Assembly: GCF_001724715.1 (NCBI RefSeq)
Contig: NZ_MEFG01000016.1
Coordinates: forward strand, 1-64,000
Length of the DNA: 64,000 nucleotides
Direction of reading: 5' to 3'
Origin: Sphingomonas sp. SCN 67-18
GTDB lineage: Bacteria > Pseudomonadota > Alphaproteobacteria > Sphingomonadales > Sphingomonadaceae
In this document: in pieces, positions 31,328-39,568 of the stretch
Position numbering within the stretch: the stretch's first letter is position 1
How the letters are laid out: every line of letters starts with the position of its first letter
Program-made: the position numbers and the translations under genes
Notes under the pieces: model-generated
What the model saw: the letters and a program-made list of their open reading frames with translations, nothing else
What the model was told of the DNA's origin: nothing
Databases searched by the model: none

Positions 31328-32335
31328 ATGGAAGCGGTTGGCCGCAATTTCACGGGCGTCGAGCGCGCCGCCGTGCTGATGATGCTGGTCGGCGAGGAAG
31401 AAGCGGCGGCCATCCTGCAAAAGCTTGAGCCGGACGAGGTGCGGATGCTGGGCAAAGCGATGTTCGCCGTCGCCGACGTCGCTGAACCACAGGTCGCCCA
31501 TGTCCTCGACGATTTCGTGTCCAAGGCCAAGGACAGGACCGCCATCGGCTTCGATCCGCGCCCGCAGATCGAAACGATGATGACCCGCGCGCTCGGCCCG
31601 GACAAGGCGGACAGCGTGCTCGCCCGCATCACCCCGCGCGAAGAGGTCTGCACGCTCGACCTGCTCGACTGGCTCGACGCATCGGAGATCGCGGCGCTGG
31701 TGGAGGACGAACATCCCCAGATCGCGGCGGTGCTGATCGCCAATCTCGACCCCGCCGTGGCGGCGGAGGTGCTGCAGCTGATGCCGGACGCCGTCCAGCC
31801 GGACGTGCTTCACCGCATCGCCAAGCTCGGCCCGATCCAGCCGGACGCCATCGACATGCTGCGCAGCGTGCTCAGCAGCCGCATGGGCAGCGCAACCGCG
31901 CCGGCGGCCGTCCCGCTGGGCGGCACGCGCGAGGCGGCGGCGATCATGAACAACACCCGCCGCGCCACCGAGCAGCGGGTGATGCCGCGCCTGGCCAAGA
32001 TGGACAAGGAAACCGCCCGCGCCATCGAGGAGGAGATGTTCGTGTTCGATCATCTGCTCGCGCTCGACGACAAGAATATGGGCACGCTGCTGCGCAGCGT
32101 AGAGGCGGATATATTGACGCTGGCGCTGAAGGGCGTGGACGAGACGGCGCGCAACCGCTTCCTCGGCTGCATGTCCCAGCGCGCCGCCGACGGCATACGC
32201 GACGAGATGGAAGCGCGCGGCCCGATGCGGCTGAGCGAGGTTCTGGAGGCGCAGCGCGCCATCCTCAACATCGCCCGCCAGCTCGCCAAGGACGGCACGA
32301 TCATGATGGGCGGCAAGGATGACGATTATGTCTAG
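31328..32335 (+). CDS. fliG: Flagellar motor switch protein FliG
   Basis: A 335-residue rotor protein that receives torque from the stators. It has ERAAVLMMLVGEEEAAAILQKLEPDEV at the N terminus and the EHPQ motif (VEDEHPQIAAVLIANLDPAVAAEVL) in the middle domain. The C-terminal charged helix reads DKNMGTLLRSVEADILTLALKGVDETARNRFLGCMSQRAADGIRDEMEARGPMRLSEVLEAQ. ATG 31328 is preferred to the GTG just before it, which overlaps the fliF stop. Confidence 0.95.
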   Translation: MEAVGRNFTGVERAAVLMMLVGEEEAAAILQKLEPDEVRMLGKAMFAVADVAEPQVAHVLDDFVSKAKDRTAIGFDPRPQIETMMTRALGPDKADSVLARITPREEVCTLDLLDWLDASEIAALVEDEHPQIAAVLIANLDPAVAAEVLQLMPDAVQPDVLHRIAKLGPIQPDAIDMLRSVLSSRMGSATAPAAVPLGGTREAAAIMNNTRRATEQRVMPRLAKMDKETARAIEEEMFVFDHLLALDDKNMGTLLRSVEADILTLALKGVDETARNRFLGCMSQRAADGIRDEMEARGPMRLSEVLEAQRAILNIARQLAKDGTIMMGGKDDDYV

Positions 32336-33098
32336 GGCGTTCGCCACCGGCGCGGAGGCGCAGAGCGTCGGGGGCGATGCGCTCGCCCGGCTGATGGCCG
32401 GCATGCGCGGCGCTTTTTCCGCCGTCGATCCGGGCGGCCCGGCGCGCGGCCACGCCGCCTATGAGCCGCAAGGCCCGGTCTCCTTCTCGCCCGCCCCCGG
32501 CCCCCGGCATTTCAGCCCGGCCGAACCCGGCACCAACCCCACCGAGGGGTGGGATCCGTTCGATCCGCTCGGCGCCGGGGCGCAACCCGCGCAACCGGCC
32601 GCCGAACCGCTGGACAGCATCGCGCAGGCGCGCGCAGATGGCTTCGCCGCCGGCATCGCCGCCGCCGAACAGGCCGCGCTCGACGCGCGCCGGGGCGACA
32701 GCGAGGCCATCGACCGGCTCGTCGCCGCGCTGTCGCGGCTCGAAGGCTATGACCGCGAGACACTGGCCCGGCGGCTGCGCCAGACCGTGCTCTATCTGGT
32801 CGGCCGGCTGGTCGGCGAAAGCGGCGTCTCGGCGGATCTGCTCACCGGCCGCATCGAAGCGGCGGTGGCGCTGCTCGCCGACAGTTCGGAAGCGGCGAAG
32901 CTGCGGCTCCACCCCGACGACCTGAAACTGGTCGAGGGCCAGCTGCCGGATCGCACCGTGGCGATCGCCGACAAGGGCATGGAGCGCGGCGGCTTTTCCA
33001 TCGAGACCAGGACAACGGTCATCGAGGACGGCCCCACCGCCTGGCTGACCCAGCTCGCCGCCGCGATCGACCGCACCGCCCTGCCCGACGCCCATTGA
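32328..33098 (+). CDS. fliH: Flagellar assembly protein FliH
   Basis: A 256-residue regulator of the export ATPase FliI. The N-terminal half is Pro/Ala/Gly-rich and low complexity. The C-terminal half carries the FliH/YscL motif region (QARADGFAAGIAAAEQAALDARR, then RLRQTVLYLVGRLVGESGVSADLLTGRIEAAVALL and LRLHPDDLKLVEGQL). ATG 32328 has AAGGA 9 bases upstream and overlaps the fliG stop. Confidence 0.9.
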   Translation: MSRAFATGAEAQSVGGDALARLMAGMRGAFSAVDPGGPARGHAAYEPQGPVSFSPAPGPRHFSPAEPGTNPTEGWDPFDPLGAGAQPAQPAAEPLDSIAQARADGFAAGIAAAEQAALDARRGDSEAIDRLVAALSRLEGYDRETLARRLRQTVLYLVGRLVGESGVSADLLTGRIEAAVALLADSSEAAKLRLHPDDLKLVEGQLPDRTVAIADKGMERGGFSIETRTTVIEDGPTAWLTQLAAAIDRTALPDAH

Positions 33099-33123
33099 TC
33101 CGCACAGCCGGGATATCCCTTCC

Positions 33124-34452
33124 ATGTTGAACCGGTTCGCGAACGACTATCTCGATCGCCTCCAGCTGCCTTTCACGCCGAAACCCGAGATCATCGGGCG
33201 GCTCGCCTCCTATGACGGGCTGTTGATGGAGGCGGTGGGCCTGTCCCTGCCGGTCGGCACGGTCTGCAAGGTCGGCGCCGTCGCCGGGCAGAGCGTGGAG
33301 GCGGAGGTGATCGGCTTTCGCGCCGGCCGCACGCTGATGATGAACCTGGGCGGCCCCGCCGCGCTGCTGCCCGAAGCGCCGGTGCGCCCGGTCGGCCAGC
33401 CGGGCGAGGCGCAGGTCGGCGCCGCGCTGCTCGGCCGGGTGGTCGACGGCGCGGGCAAGCCCATCGACGGCCTCGGCCCCATTCGCGGCGCGAAAAGCTG
33501 GCCGCTGGCCGGCAAGCTGCAAAACCCGCTGGATCGCGGCCGCGTGCTCGAACCGCTGGATGTCGGCGTGCGCGCCATCAACGGGCTGCTCACCATCGGC
33601 CAGGGCCAGCGCGTCGGCATCATGGCCGGCTCCGGCGTCGGCAAGTCCGTGCTGCTGGGCATGATCGTGCGCAGCGTGAAGGCGGATGTCGTCGTCGTCG
33701 GCCTGATCGGCGAGCGCAGCCGTGAAGTCACCGACTTCCTCGAAACCAAGGTTTCCGGCGAAGCCCGCAAGCGCGCGGTGATCGTCGCCGTGCCGGCCAA
33801 TCATTCGCCGGTGCTGCGCATCCGCGGCGCGATGCGGGCGACCGCCATCGCAGAGGCTTTCCGCGACGAGGGCAAGCGCGTCCTGCTCATCATGGACAGC
33901 CTCACCCGCGTCGCCCATGCCGGGCGCGAAATCGGGCTGGCGCTGGGCGAACCGGCGTCGGCGCGCGGCTACCCGCCTTCCGCCATCGCGATGCTGCCCA
34001 ACCTGATCGAACGGGCCGGCGCCAACGTCACCGGCGGCGGGTCGATCACCGCCATCTACACCGTGCTGGCGGACGGCGACGACGGCAGCGATCCGGTGGT
34101 GGACAGCGCCCGCGCCATATTGGACGGCCATATCGTGCTGTCGCGTGGGCTTGCCGAGCGCGGCGTCTATCCCGCCATCGATCTCGGCCCCTCGGTCAGC
34201 CGGGTGATGACCGACATCGCCGGGGGCGAGCATATCCACGCCGCCCGCGTGCTGCGCCGCCACCTCGCCACCTATGAGGAAAATCGCGACCTGATCCTGA
34301 TGGGCGCCTATCGCGGCGGCACGGATCCGGCGATCGACCAGGCGATGGCCTGCCATCCCGCCATATTGGAATTCATCCGCCAGGACGCGGACCTGCCGGT
34401 CGGCATGGATGAGGCGGTGGCCGAGCTGGTCGGCCTGTTCGGCGACGGCTGA
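33124..34452 (+). CDS. fliI: Flagellum-specific ATPase FliI
   Basis: A 442-residue F1-beta-like hexameric ATPase that feeds substrates to the export gate. Walker A GIMAGSGVGKSVLL, Walker B RVLLIMDSLTRVA, plus GLIGERSREVTDFLE and the C-terminal YRGGTDPAIDQAM. Normal length. The stop overlaps fliJ (TGATG). Confidence 0.96.
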   Translation: MLNRFANDYLDRLQLPFTPKPEIIGRLASYDGLLMEAVGLSLPVGTVCKVGAVAGQSVEAEVIGFRAGRTLMMNLGGPAALLPEAPVRPVGQPGEAQVGAALLGRVVDGAGKPIDGLGPIRGAKSWPLAGKLQNPLDRGRVLEPLDVGVRAINGLLTIGQGQRVGIMAGSGVGKSVLLGMIVRSVKADVVVVGLIGERSREVTDFLETKVSGEARKRAVIVAVPANHSPVLRIRGAMRATAIAEAFRDEGKRVLLIMDSLTRVAHAGREIGLALGEPASARGYPPSAIAMLPNLIERAGANVTGGGSITAIYTVLADGDDGSDPVVDSARAILDGHIVLSRGLAERGVYPAIDLGPSVSRVMTDIAGGEHIHAARVLRRHLATYEENRDLILMGAYRGGTDPAIDQAMACHPAILEFIRQDADLPVGMDEAVAELVGLFGDG

Positions 34453-34889
34453 TGGCCGGGCGCGACAAGGCCCGGCTGGGCCGGCTTCTGCACGTCCGCT
34501 CGCTCCAGCTCGATCAGGCCCGGGCGGAAGAGATGCTGGCGGCGGAACGGGCGAGCAGCGCCAGTTCGCTCGCCGCGCGCATCGCCTCGCTGTCGCAGGA
34601 TGTCGCCCCGCGCGAAGGGGCGCAGCACGGCCTCTCGCTGTTCGCCGCCGCCCATTACCGCCAGCGCCTCGCCCGCTCGCAGGAGGAAGCGGAACGCCGC
34701 GTCGCCGCAGCCGCCGAGCAGCTGGACAGCGCCCGCCAGATCACCGGCGCCGCCAAGCGCGACCATGGCGCCATCGAAAAACTCATCGAGCGTGAGCTTG
34801 ACGCGCGGGCCGTCGCCGCCCGCCGGGCGCTGGAAAACGCGCCCCACCCCACCCAGGCCTTGGCACGGTCCTTGCGGAGCACGGGCTGA
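34452..34889 (+). CDS. fliJ: Flagellar export protein FliJ
   Basis: A 145-residue coiled-coil protein (RLLHVRSLQLDQARAEEMLAAERASSASSLAARIASL... QEEAERRVAAAAEQLDSARQITGAAKRDHGAIEKLIERE) that stirs the FliI ring and escorts chaperones. Sequence similarity within the family is low, but the coiled coil, length and place between fliI and fliK fit. Its last codons contain a sigma-54 promoter for fliK. Confidence 0.82.
   Translation: MAGRDKARLGRLLHVRSLQLDQARAEEMLAAERASSASSLAARIASLSQDVAPREGAQHGLSLFAAAHYRQRLARSQEEAERRVAAAAEQLDSARQITGAAKRDHGAIEKLIERELDARAVAARRALENAPHPTQALARSLRSTG
34861..34876 (+). promoter_or_regulatory. Sigma-54 promoter inside fliJ, for fliK and downstream genes
   Basis: TGGCACGGTCCTTGCG matches the -24/-12 consensus at every key base with GG-N10-GC spacing. 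It overlaps the last ten codons of fliJ and lies 39 bp upstream of the fliK start, so fliK-fliR can be transcribed separately from fliE-fliJ. Confidence 0.82.
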
Positions 34890-34914
34890 ACAAGACCGCT
34901 TCGAAGGATTTCGG

Positions 34915-36333
34915 GTGACTGGCATATCGATAGACGGCATCGCGGCGGCTCTCCCGACCGGTCCTACCCCGCCTCCGGGCGCGGGAAACGGCCGTTTCGC
35001 AGGGCTGATCGCAGATCTGTCCGCCCGCATGAAGGCCGGTGCGCCCGCCGCCGACGCGCCGCTGCCGGACGGCCTGACCTTGCCGGTGGACCGGCAGAAT
35101 CTTGCCGGTGACGATGCCGCCGGCGCCGCGCCACAGGACATGGCCGATGATGACGATGCGGACGCCATGCCGATCGTCCTGACCGCCTACATCCCAGTCC
35201 CCGTCGCCGCGCCCGGCGTTGCCCTCGCGCCGAACTGGAAAATGCCCGTGCTGGCCGCCGCCCCCCGCACCATCGCCCTGCCCGAAACGGCAGCGATAGC
35301 GCCCAAGACGGCGGAAGCGCCGACGCCCGCGCCCGCGACGCCGGCAAACGCCACCCCGCCGGTCATGCCGACCGACACCGCCACCGCTGCTACTGCCGCC
35401 CCGGTCATCACGCCCCTGGCAGATCCCGCCGCCGCGCCCGCGAAGATCGCGCTTCCCGCCCCGGCCGCCAGCCAGCGCCCGGACGCGCCGATCGCCACCC
35501 CGGCAACGCCGCAAACCCCGTCGCAGCCCCAGCCGGCCGTCGCGGTCGCGACCCCTATCGCCCCGCAGCCCATCCCGACGCCCGCCGCCGCGCCGACCAT
35601 CGCGCCGCCGGAAGCCGCGCCCGTCGCCGCGCCCGCCAGCCAAATCCCGCACCACGCGGCCGAAGGCACCGCCGCCCGCCCCGCGCCGATCGCGGCGATC
35701 GCCCCGGCCCAGGCCGCGCAGGCCGCCCCCGCCATCGTCGCGAACGCCGCCATCAGCCTCACCCCTGCCGAGGATCGCCCGGCCACCGCCGACAGCGCCG
35801 TAGAACCGGCCTCCACCGGCGGCATCGCGGCGCTCGCCCCCGCCCCCGCGCCTGCCGTCCACCGCGCCGCCGCGCCGGCGGCAACGCAGCCGGCCATCGA
35901 TACCGGCCGGGCGGAATGGATCGAGGCGCTGGTCGACCGGATCGACGAGATGCGCGGCCATGGCGGTCACCGCGAAACCCGCATCCGCCTGCTGCCCGAC
36001 GCGCTCGGCGCGGTCGACGTCCGCATCCAGCGCGACGGAGACCGGGTGAACGTCCACTTCGTCACCGAAAATCCCCACGCCCGCGCGCTGCTCAACGAAG
36101 CCGCGCCGCGCCTGGTCGAAATGGCCGAATCGCGCGGGCTGAAGCTGGGCGACACCGGCGTCCGCCACGACAATGGCCAGTCGCAAGCCGGGCAATCGCA
36201 GGCCGGCCAGTCCCAGGCGGACCAGCAGCGCGCCGATCAGCAGCGCACCGAATCGACCCGCCGCGCCGCATCCCGGCCGGCCGCCGCAAACCCCGATGCC
36301 GCGCCGGATGAACCCGGCGAGCGCATCGCCTGA
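34915..36333 (+). CDS. fliK: Hook-length control protein FliK
   Basis: A 472-residue molecular ruler. The first 310 residues are mostly Ala/Pro-rich and unstructured. The C-terminal Flg_hook domain reads ETRIRLLPDALGAVDVRIQRDGDRVNVHFVTENPHARALLNEAAPRLVEMAESRGL. After it comes a Gln-rich tail with three QSQAG/QSQAD repeats and a charged end. The start is GTG 34915, with AAGGA seven bases upstream. The substrate-specificity partner FlhB is at 40.3 kb. Confidence 0.88.
   Translation: MTGISIDGIAAALPTGPTPPPGAGNGRFAGLIADLSARMKAGAPAADAPLPDGLTLPVDRQNLAGDDAAGAAPQDMADDDDADAMPIVLTAYIPVPVAAPGVALAPNWKMPVLAAAPRTIALPETAAIAPKTAEAPTPAPATPANATPPVMPTDTATAATAAPVITPLADPAAAPAKIALPAPAASQRPDAPIATPATPQTPSQPQPAVAVATPIAPQPIPTPAAAPTIAPPEAAPVAAPASQIPHHAAEGTAARPAPIAAIAPAQAAQAAPAIVANAAISLTPAEDRPATADSAVEPASTGGIAALAPAPAPAVHRAAAPAATQPAIDTGRAEWIEALVDRIDEMRGHGGHRETRIRLLPDALGAVDVRIQRDGDRVNVHFVTENPHARALLNEAAPRLVEMAESRGLKLGDTGVRHDNGQSQAGQSQAGQSQADQQRADQQRTESTRRAASRPAAANPDAAPDEPGERIA
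35080..35116. repeat. CTTGCCGGTG repeat cluster early in fliK
   Basis: CTTGCCGGTG at 35081-35090, ACCGGCAG at 35092-35099 and CTTGCCGGTG again at 35102-35111 give a direct and an inverted copy in 31 bp, about 210-240 bp downstream of the fliK sigma-54 promoter. The word matches the flgB/stator intergenic cluster. Downstream enhancers are known for Vibrio FlrC, so a regulatory role is plausible. Confidence 0.4.
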
Positions 36334-36359
36334 CCCCATTACAAGCAAGGACGACTTCC

Positions 36360-36947
36360 GTGAGCGATGAACCCAAGAAGAAGAAAAAGGGCAAGATGGG
36401 CAAGATGCTGATGATCGGCGGCGCGCTGGTGCTGCTGATCGGCGGCGGTGCGGGCGCGGGCGTTTACTTCGTCCGCTCCGGCATGGTCGGCGGCGAGGCC
36501 AAGCCCGTCGACAACCGGCCCCAGCTGGTGCTCAAGGGCACCAAGCCCAAGGTGGAGGGCGAAGGCGAAGGCGGAGAAGGCGGCGGCGAAGCCAGCGCCG
36601 AATCCGCCCCGTCGGAAGGCGGCGAGAAATATGAATCCAGCTACTTCCCGATGGAAAAGGAATTCACCTCCAACCTGCGGGACAGCGTCCACCTGATCCA
36701 GGTCGGGCTGGCCGTCTCCACCAATTACGATCAGCGCGTCATCAATCATCTGAAGGCGCACGAGATCGCGGTCCGCTCCGCCGTGCTGATGACTCTGGGC
36801 GAGACGGATGAGGAGCAGGTGTTCAGCGCGGAGGGCAAAACCGCCCTGCAAAAGCGCCTGGTGAAGGCAATCAACGCCGTTTTGATCGAAAAGGAAGGAT
36901 TTGGCGGCGTTGGTAACGTCTATTTTACCAATTTTATCGTTCAGTAA
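36360..36947 (+). CDS. fliL: Flagellar stator-associated protein FliL
   Basis: A 195-residue protein with a Lys-rich cytoplasmic start (SDEPKKKKKGKMGK), one helix at about 17-38 and a Gly/Glu-rich linker. The periplasmic FliL domain reads YFPMEKEFTSNLRDSVHLIQVGLAVSTNYDQRVINHLKAHEIAVRSAVLMTLGETDEEQ and ends VYFTNFIVQ. FliL rings surround MotB-type stators, which is of interest with two stator pairs here. GTG start with AAGGA upstream. Confidence 0.93.
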   Translation: MSDEPKKKKKGKMGKMLMIGGALVLLIGGGAGAGVYFVRSGMVGGEAKPVDNRPQLVLKGTKPKVEGEGEGGEGGGEASAESAPSEGGEKYESSYFPMEKEFTSNLRDSVHLIQVGLAVSTNYDQRVINHLKAHEIAVRSAVLMTLGETDEEQVFSAEGKTALQKRLVKAINAVLIEKEGFGGVGNVYFTNFIVQ

Positions 36948-36975
36948 CCATAGATGGTAACCAAAGGGATCCCCG

Positions 36976-37908
36976 ATGCTCGATGAGGAGCTGATCACGG
37001 TCGAAAAAGCGGCCGGCGCGCAGCATGCCCATGCGCTGGGCGGCGCGACCCCCAGCGCGCTGGGCGATCTCAACGCCGTGCAGCATATGGGCAGCCACCT
37101 GGCGCGCGGCATGCGCGGGGTGTTCGAGCCGCTGCTGCGCCGCCAGCCCCGCATCGCGGCGGAGCCGGTCGCGACCAAGAGCTTCGACGCCTATCTGGAC
37201 GAGCGCGGGCCGGGCCTGTCCAGCATCACGCTGGTCAGCATGGCGCCGCTCAACGGCCAGGCGATGATCGTGCTGGACGGCGCGCTGGTGCTGGAGATGG
37301 TTGACCTGTTCTTCGGCGGCACCGGCACGGTGCCTGATCCCATGCCCGGCGAATTCACGCCGACGGCGGAGGCGATGATCGGCCGGGCCACCGCCGCGCT
37401 CGCCGAACGCATGGCGACGGCGTGGAACGCCATGGCTGAAATCGATTTTCGCGCCGGGCGCAGCGAATCCAACCCCGCCATGCTGTCGCATATCGACGGC
37501 GAGGAACGCGTGGTCGTCACCCGCTTCACCATGGCGCTGGGCGAAGGCCGCAGCAGCACCGTCGACATCCTCTACCCGGTCAAGGCGCTGAAGCCGATCG
37601 CCGGCGTGCTGGGCGCCAAGGTCCAGTCGCGGCGCGGCGGGGGCGATCCGGCCTGGCTGGGCGGCCTGACCCGCGCGGTGATGAACGTGAAGCTGCCGGT
37701 GCGCTCCGTGCTGGCGGAACCTGTCATCCCGCTCGCCAAGCTGATGGCGCTGCAGGCCGGAGACATCATCCCGATCAGCTTCGGCCCGGAAGTGCCGCTG
37801 CTGGTGGCGGAAAACCGTTTCGCGCGCGGCGCGGTGGGGGCGGCCAACGGCCGCGCCGCCATCCGCGTCAACCGCATCGAACAATATGACGACGAGGACA
37901 TGAAATGA
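36976..37908 (+). CDS. fliM: Flagellar motor switch protein FliM
   Basis: A 310-residue C-ring protein. The middle domain has RQPRIAAEPVATKSFDAYLDERGPGLSSITLVSMAPLNGQAMIVLDGALVLEMVDLFFGGTG, and a C-terminal SpoA domain begins near 230 (VKLPVRSVLAEPVIPLAKLMALQAGDIIPI). The N terminus starts MLDEELITVEKAAG rather than the usual LSQEEID, so the CheY-binding peptide is only loosely conserved. ATGA overlap with fliN. Confidence 0.93.
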   Translation: MLDEELITVEKAAGAQHAHALGGATPSALGDLNAVQHMGSHLARGMRGVFEPLLRRQPRIAAEPVATKSFDAYLDERGPGLSSITLVSMAPLNGQAMIVLDGALVLEMVDLFFGGTGTVPDPMPGEFTPTAEAMIGRATAALAERMATAWNAMAEIDFRAGRSESNPAMLSHIDGEERVVVTRFTMALGEGRSSTVDILYPVKALKPIAGVLGAKVQSRRGGGDPAWLGGLTRAVMNVKLPVRSVLAEPVIPLAKLMALQAGDIIPISFGPEVPLLVAENRFARGAVGAANGRAAIRVNRIEQYDDEDMK

Positions 37909-38204
37909 CCGACATGAGCAGCGGCTTTCCCGTGGATGCGGGCGTGGCCGCAAATTTCCGCCTGTTGCAGGACGTCGACGTGCGCCTGTCGGTAGAGGTC
38001 GGCGCGGCCTCGCTGAAGCTGCGCGAACTGCTGGCGCTGGGCGAATCCAGCGTCGTGGAGCTGGATCGCCATGCCAATGAACTGCTCGACGTGCTGGTCA
38101 ACGGCACGCTGATCGGCCGTGGCGAGGTGGTGACGGTGGGCGACCGCTTCGGCATCCGCATCACTGAACTGGCCGATCCCCAGGCGGCGGCCGCCACGCT
38201 GTGA
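37905..38204 (+). CDS. fliN: Flagellar motor switch protein FliN
   Basis: A 99-residue C-ring protein consisting essentially of one SpoA domain (LLQDVDVRLSVEVGAASLKLRELLALGESSVVELDRHANELLDVLVNGTLIGRGEVVTVGDRFGIRITEL). Normal size for alphaproteobacteria. Overlaps fliM and fliO by four bases each. Confidence 0.95.
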   Translation: MTDMSSGFPVDAGVAANFRLLQDVDVRLSVEVGAASLKLRELLALGESSVVELDRHANELLDVLVNGTLIGRGEVVTVGDRFGIRITELADPQAAAATL

Positions 38205-38464
38205 TCGGCACCTATCTGCTGAAGCTGGCGCTGCTGCTTCCGCTCGTCTGCGGCCTGCTGGTGCTGTGCCTGTGGGCATGGCGCAAGCTGGAGGCGCGGA
38301 TGCCCGGCGCGCCCGCCAACCGCATGATGGCGGTCAAGGAAACCATGATGGTCTCGCCCGGCCTCCGGCTCGCCGTGATCGAGTTCGAAGGGCGCAAGCT
38401 GCTCGTCTCGGTCGGGCGCGGCGGCGTCAACCTGATCGACAAGGTCGAATCGCCCCATGGCTGA
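38201..38464 (+). CDS. fliO: Flagellar biosynthesis protein FliO
   Basis: An 87-residue protein with one N-terminal helix (LLKLALLLPLVCGLLVLCLWAW) and a short cytoplasmic FliO domain ending LAVIEFEGRKLLVSVGRGGVNLIDKVE. It assists assembly of FliP in the export gate. GTG start overlapping the fliN stop. Its end overlaps fliP by eight bases. Confidence 0.88.
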   Translation: MIGTYLLKLALLLPLVCGLLVLCLWAWRKLEARMPGAPANRMMAVKETMMVSPGLRLAVIEFEGRKLLVSVGRGGVNLIDKVESPHG

Positions 38465-39290
38465 CACGTTTCCCGCGCCGACGGTGCGGCGGCCGGGGAC
38501 GGCGCTCGTCCTCAAGCTGCTGGCCCTGTTCGGCCTCGTCATCCTCTTCGTCATGACGGCCAGCCCGGCGCTGGCGCAGGTCGCCCCGGCCGCCCCGCAG
38601 GCGCCCGGCGCGCCCGAGGCGCTGGACCGCGCGCTCAGCCAGCTGGGCGGCGGCAACCAGCCCATGGCCCTGTCGCTGCAGGTGCTGATCCTGATGGCGC
38701 TGCTGACGGTGCTGCCGTCGCTGCTGCTGATGATGACCAGCTTCACCCGCATCATCATCGTCCTCTCCATCCTGCGCCAGGCGCTCGGCCTTCAGCAGAC
38801 GCCGCCCAACCAGGTTCTGGTCGGCCTGTCGCTGTTCCTCACCCTGTTCGTGATGGCCCCGACGCTGAGCGAGGTGAACCGCGTGGCGGTGGAGCCTTAT
38901 GCCGCCAGCCAGCTCGATGCCGGCGCGGCCATAGAGCGCGGCGGCGACGTGCTGCACGGCTTCATGCTCAAGCAGACCCGGGTGAAGGACATCACCATGT
39001 TCTCCGGCATCGCCAAGGTCGGCCCGTTCGCCAAGCCGCAGGACGTGCCCTTTTCGGTGCTGCTGCCCGCCTTCGTCACCAGCGAGCTGAAAACCGCGTT
39101 CCAGATCGGCTTCCTCATCTTCCTGCCCTTCATCGTCATCGACCTCGTCGTCGCCAGCGTGCTGATGGCGCTGGGCATGATGATGCTGTCGCCCACCATC
39201 ATATCGCTGCCGTTCAAGCTGCTGCTGTTCGTGCTGGTCGACGGCTGGGCGCTGACCATGGGGTCGCTCGCCAACAGCTTCATAAGTTAG
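38457..39290 (+). CDS. fliP: Flagellar export gate protein FliP
   Basis: A 277-residue protein with a cleavable signal peptide (LVLKLLALFGLVILFVMTASPALAQ). The FliP core follows: LSLQVLILMALLTVLPSLLLMMTSFTRIIIVLSILRQALGLQQTPPNQVLVGLSLFLTLFVMAP and AFVTSELKTAFQIGFLIFLPFIVIDLVVASVLMALGMMMLSPTIISLPFKLLLFVLVDGW. It forms the helical gate with FliQ and FliR. Confidence 0.96.
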   Translation: MADTFPAPTVRRPGTALVLKLLALFGLVILFVMTASPALAQVAPAAPQAPGAPEALDRALSQLGGGNQPMALSLQVLILMALLTVLPSLLLMMTSFTRIIIVLSILRQALGLQQTPPNQVLVGLSLFLTLFVMAPTLSEVNRVAVEPYAASQLDAGAAIERGGDVLHGFMLKQTRVKDITMFSGIAKVGPFAKPQDVPFSVLLPAFVTSELKTAFQIGFLIFLPFIVIDLVVASVLMALGMMMLSPTIISLPFKLLLFVLVDGWALTMGSLANSFIS

Positions 39291-39297
39291 CCGGACG

Positions 39298-39567
39298 ATG
39301 GACAGCGGATATTTTCTCGGCGTCGCGCGCGAAGCGATGTGGGTGCTGGCGCTGGCCAGCGCGCCCATCCTCATCCCCGCGCTGCTCGCCGGCCTGCTGC
39401 TGGGCATGGTGCAGGCGGCCACCTCGATCAACGAGGCGACCCTCTCCTTCGTGCCCAAGCTGGCGGTGGTCGGCCTGTCGCTGGTCATCTTCGGCGGGCT
39501 GATCATGGGCCTGCTCAGCGATTTCACGCTCGCCATCTTCGATCGCATACCGGATCTGGTCCGGTAA
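39298..39567 (+). CDS. fliQ: Flagellar export gate protein FliQ
   Basis: An 89-residue two-helix protein (ILIPALLAGLLLGMVQAATSINEATLSFVPKLAVVGLSLVIFGGLIMGLLSDF) packing around the FliP-FliR core. Normal length and position. Confidence 0.95.
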   Translation: MDSGYFLGVAREAMWVLALASAPILIPALLAGLLLGMVQAATSINEATLSFVPKLAVVGLSLVIFGGLIMGLLSDFTLAIFDRIPDLVR

Positions 39568-39568
39568 C

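Noticed and set aside
36172-36250. Short tandem repeats possibly forming a CRISPR-like array
   Set aside because: The units are contiguous 15-bp codon repeats within fliK with no spacers. No CRISPR array was seen anywhere in the window.
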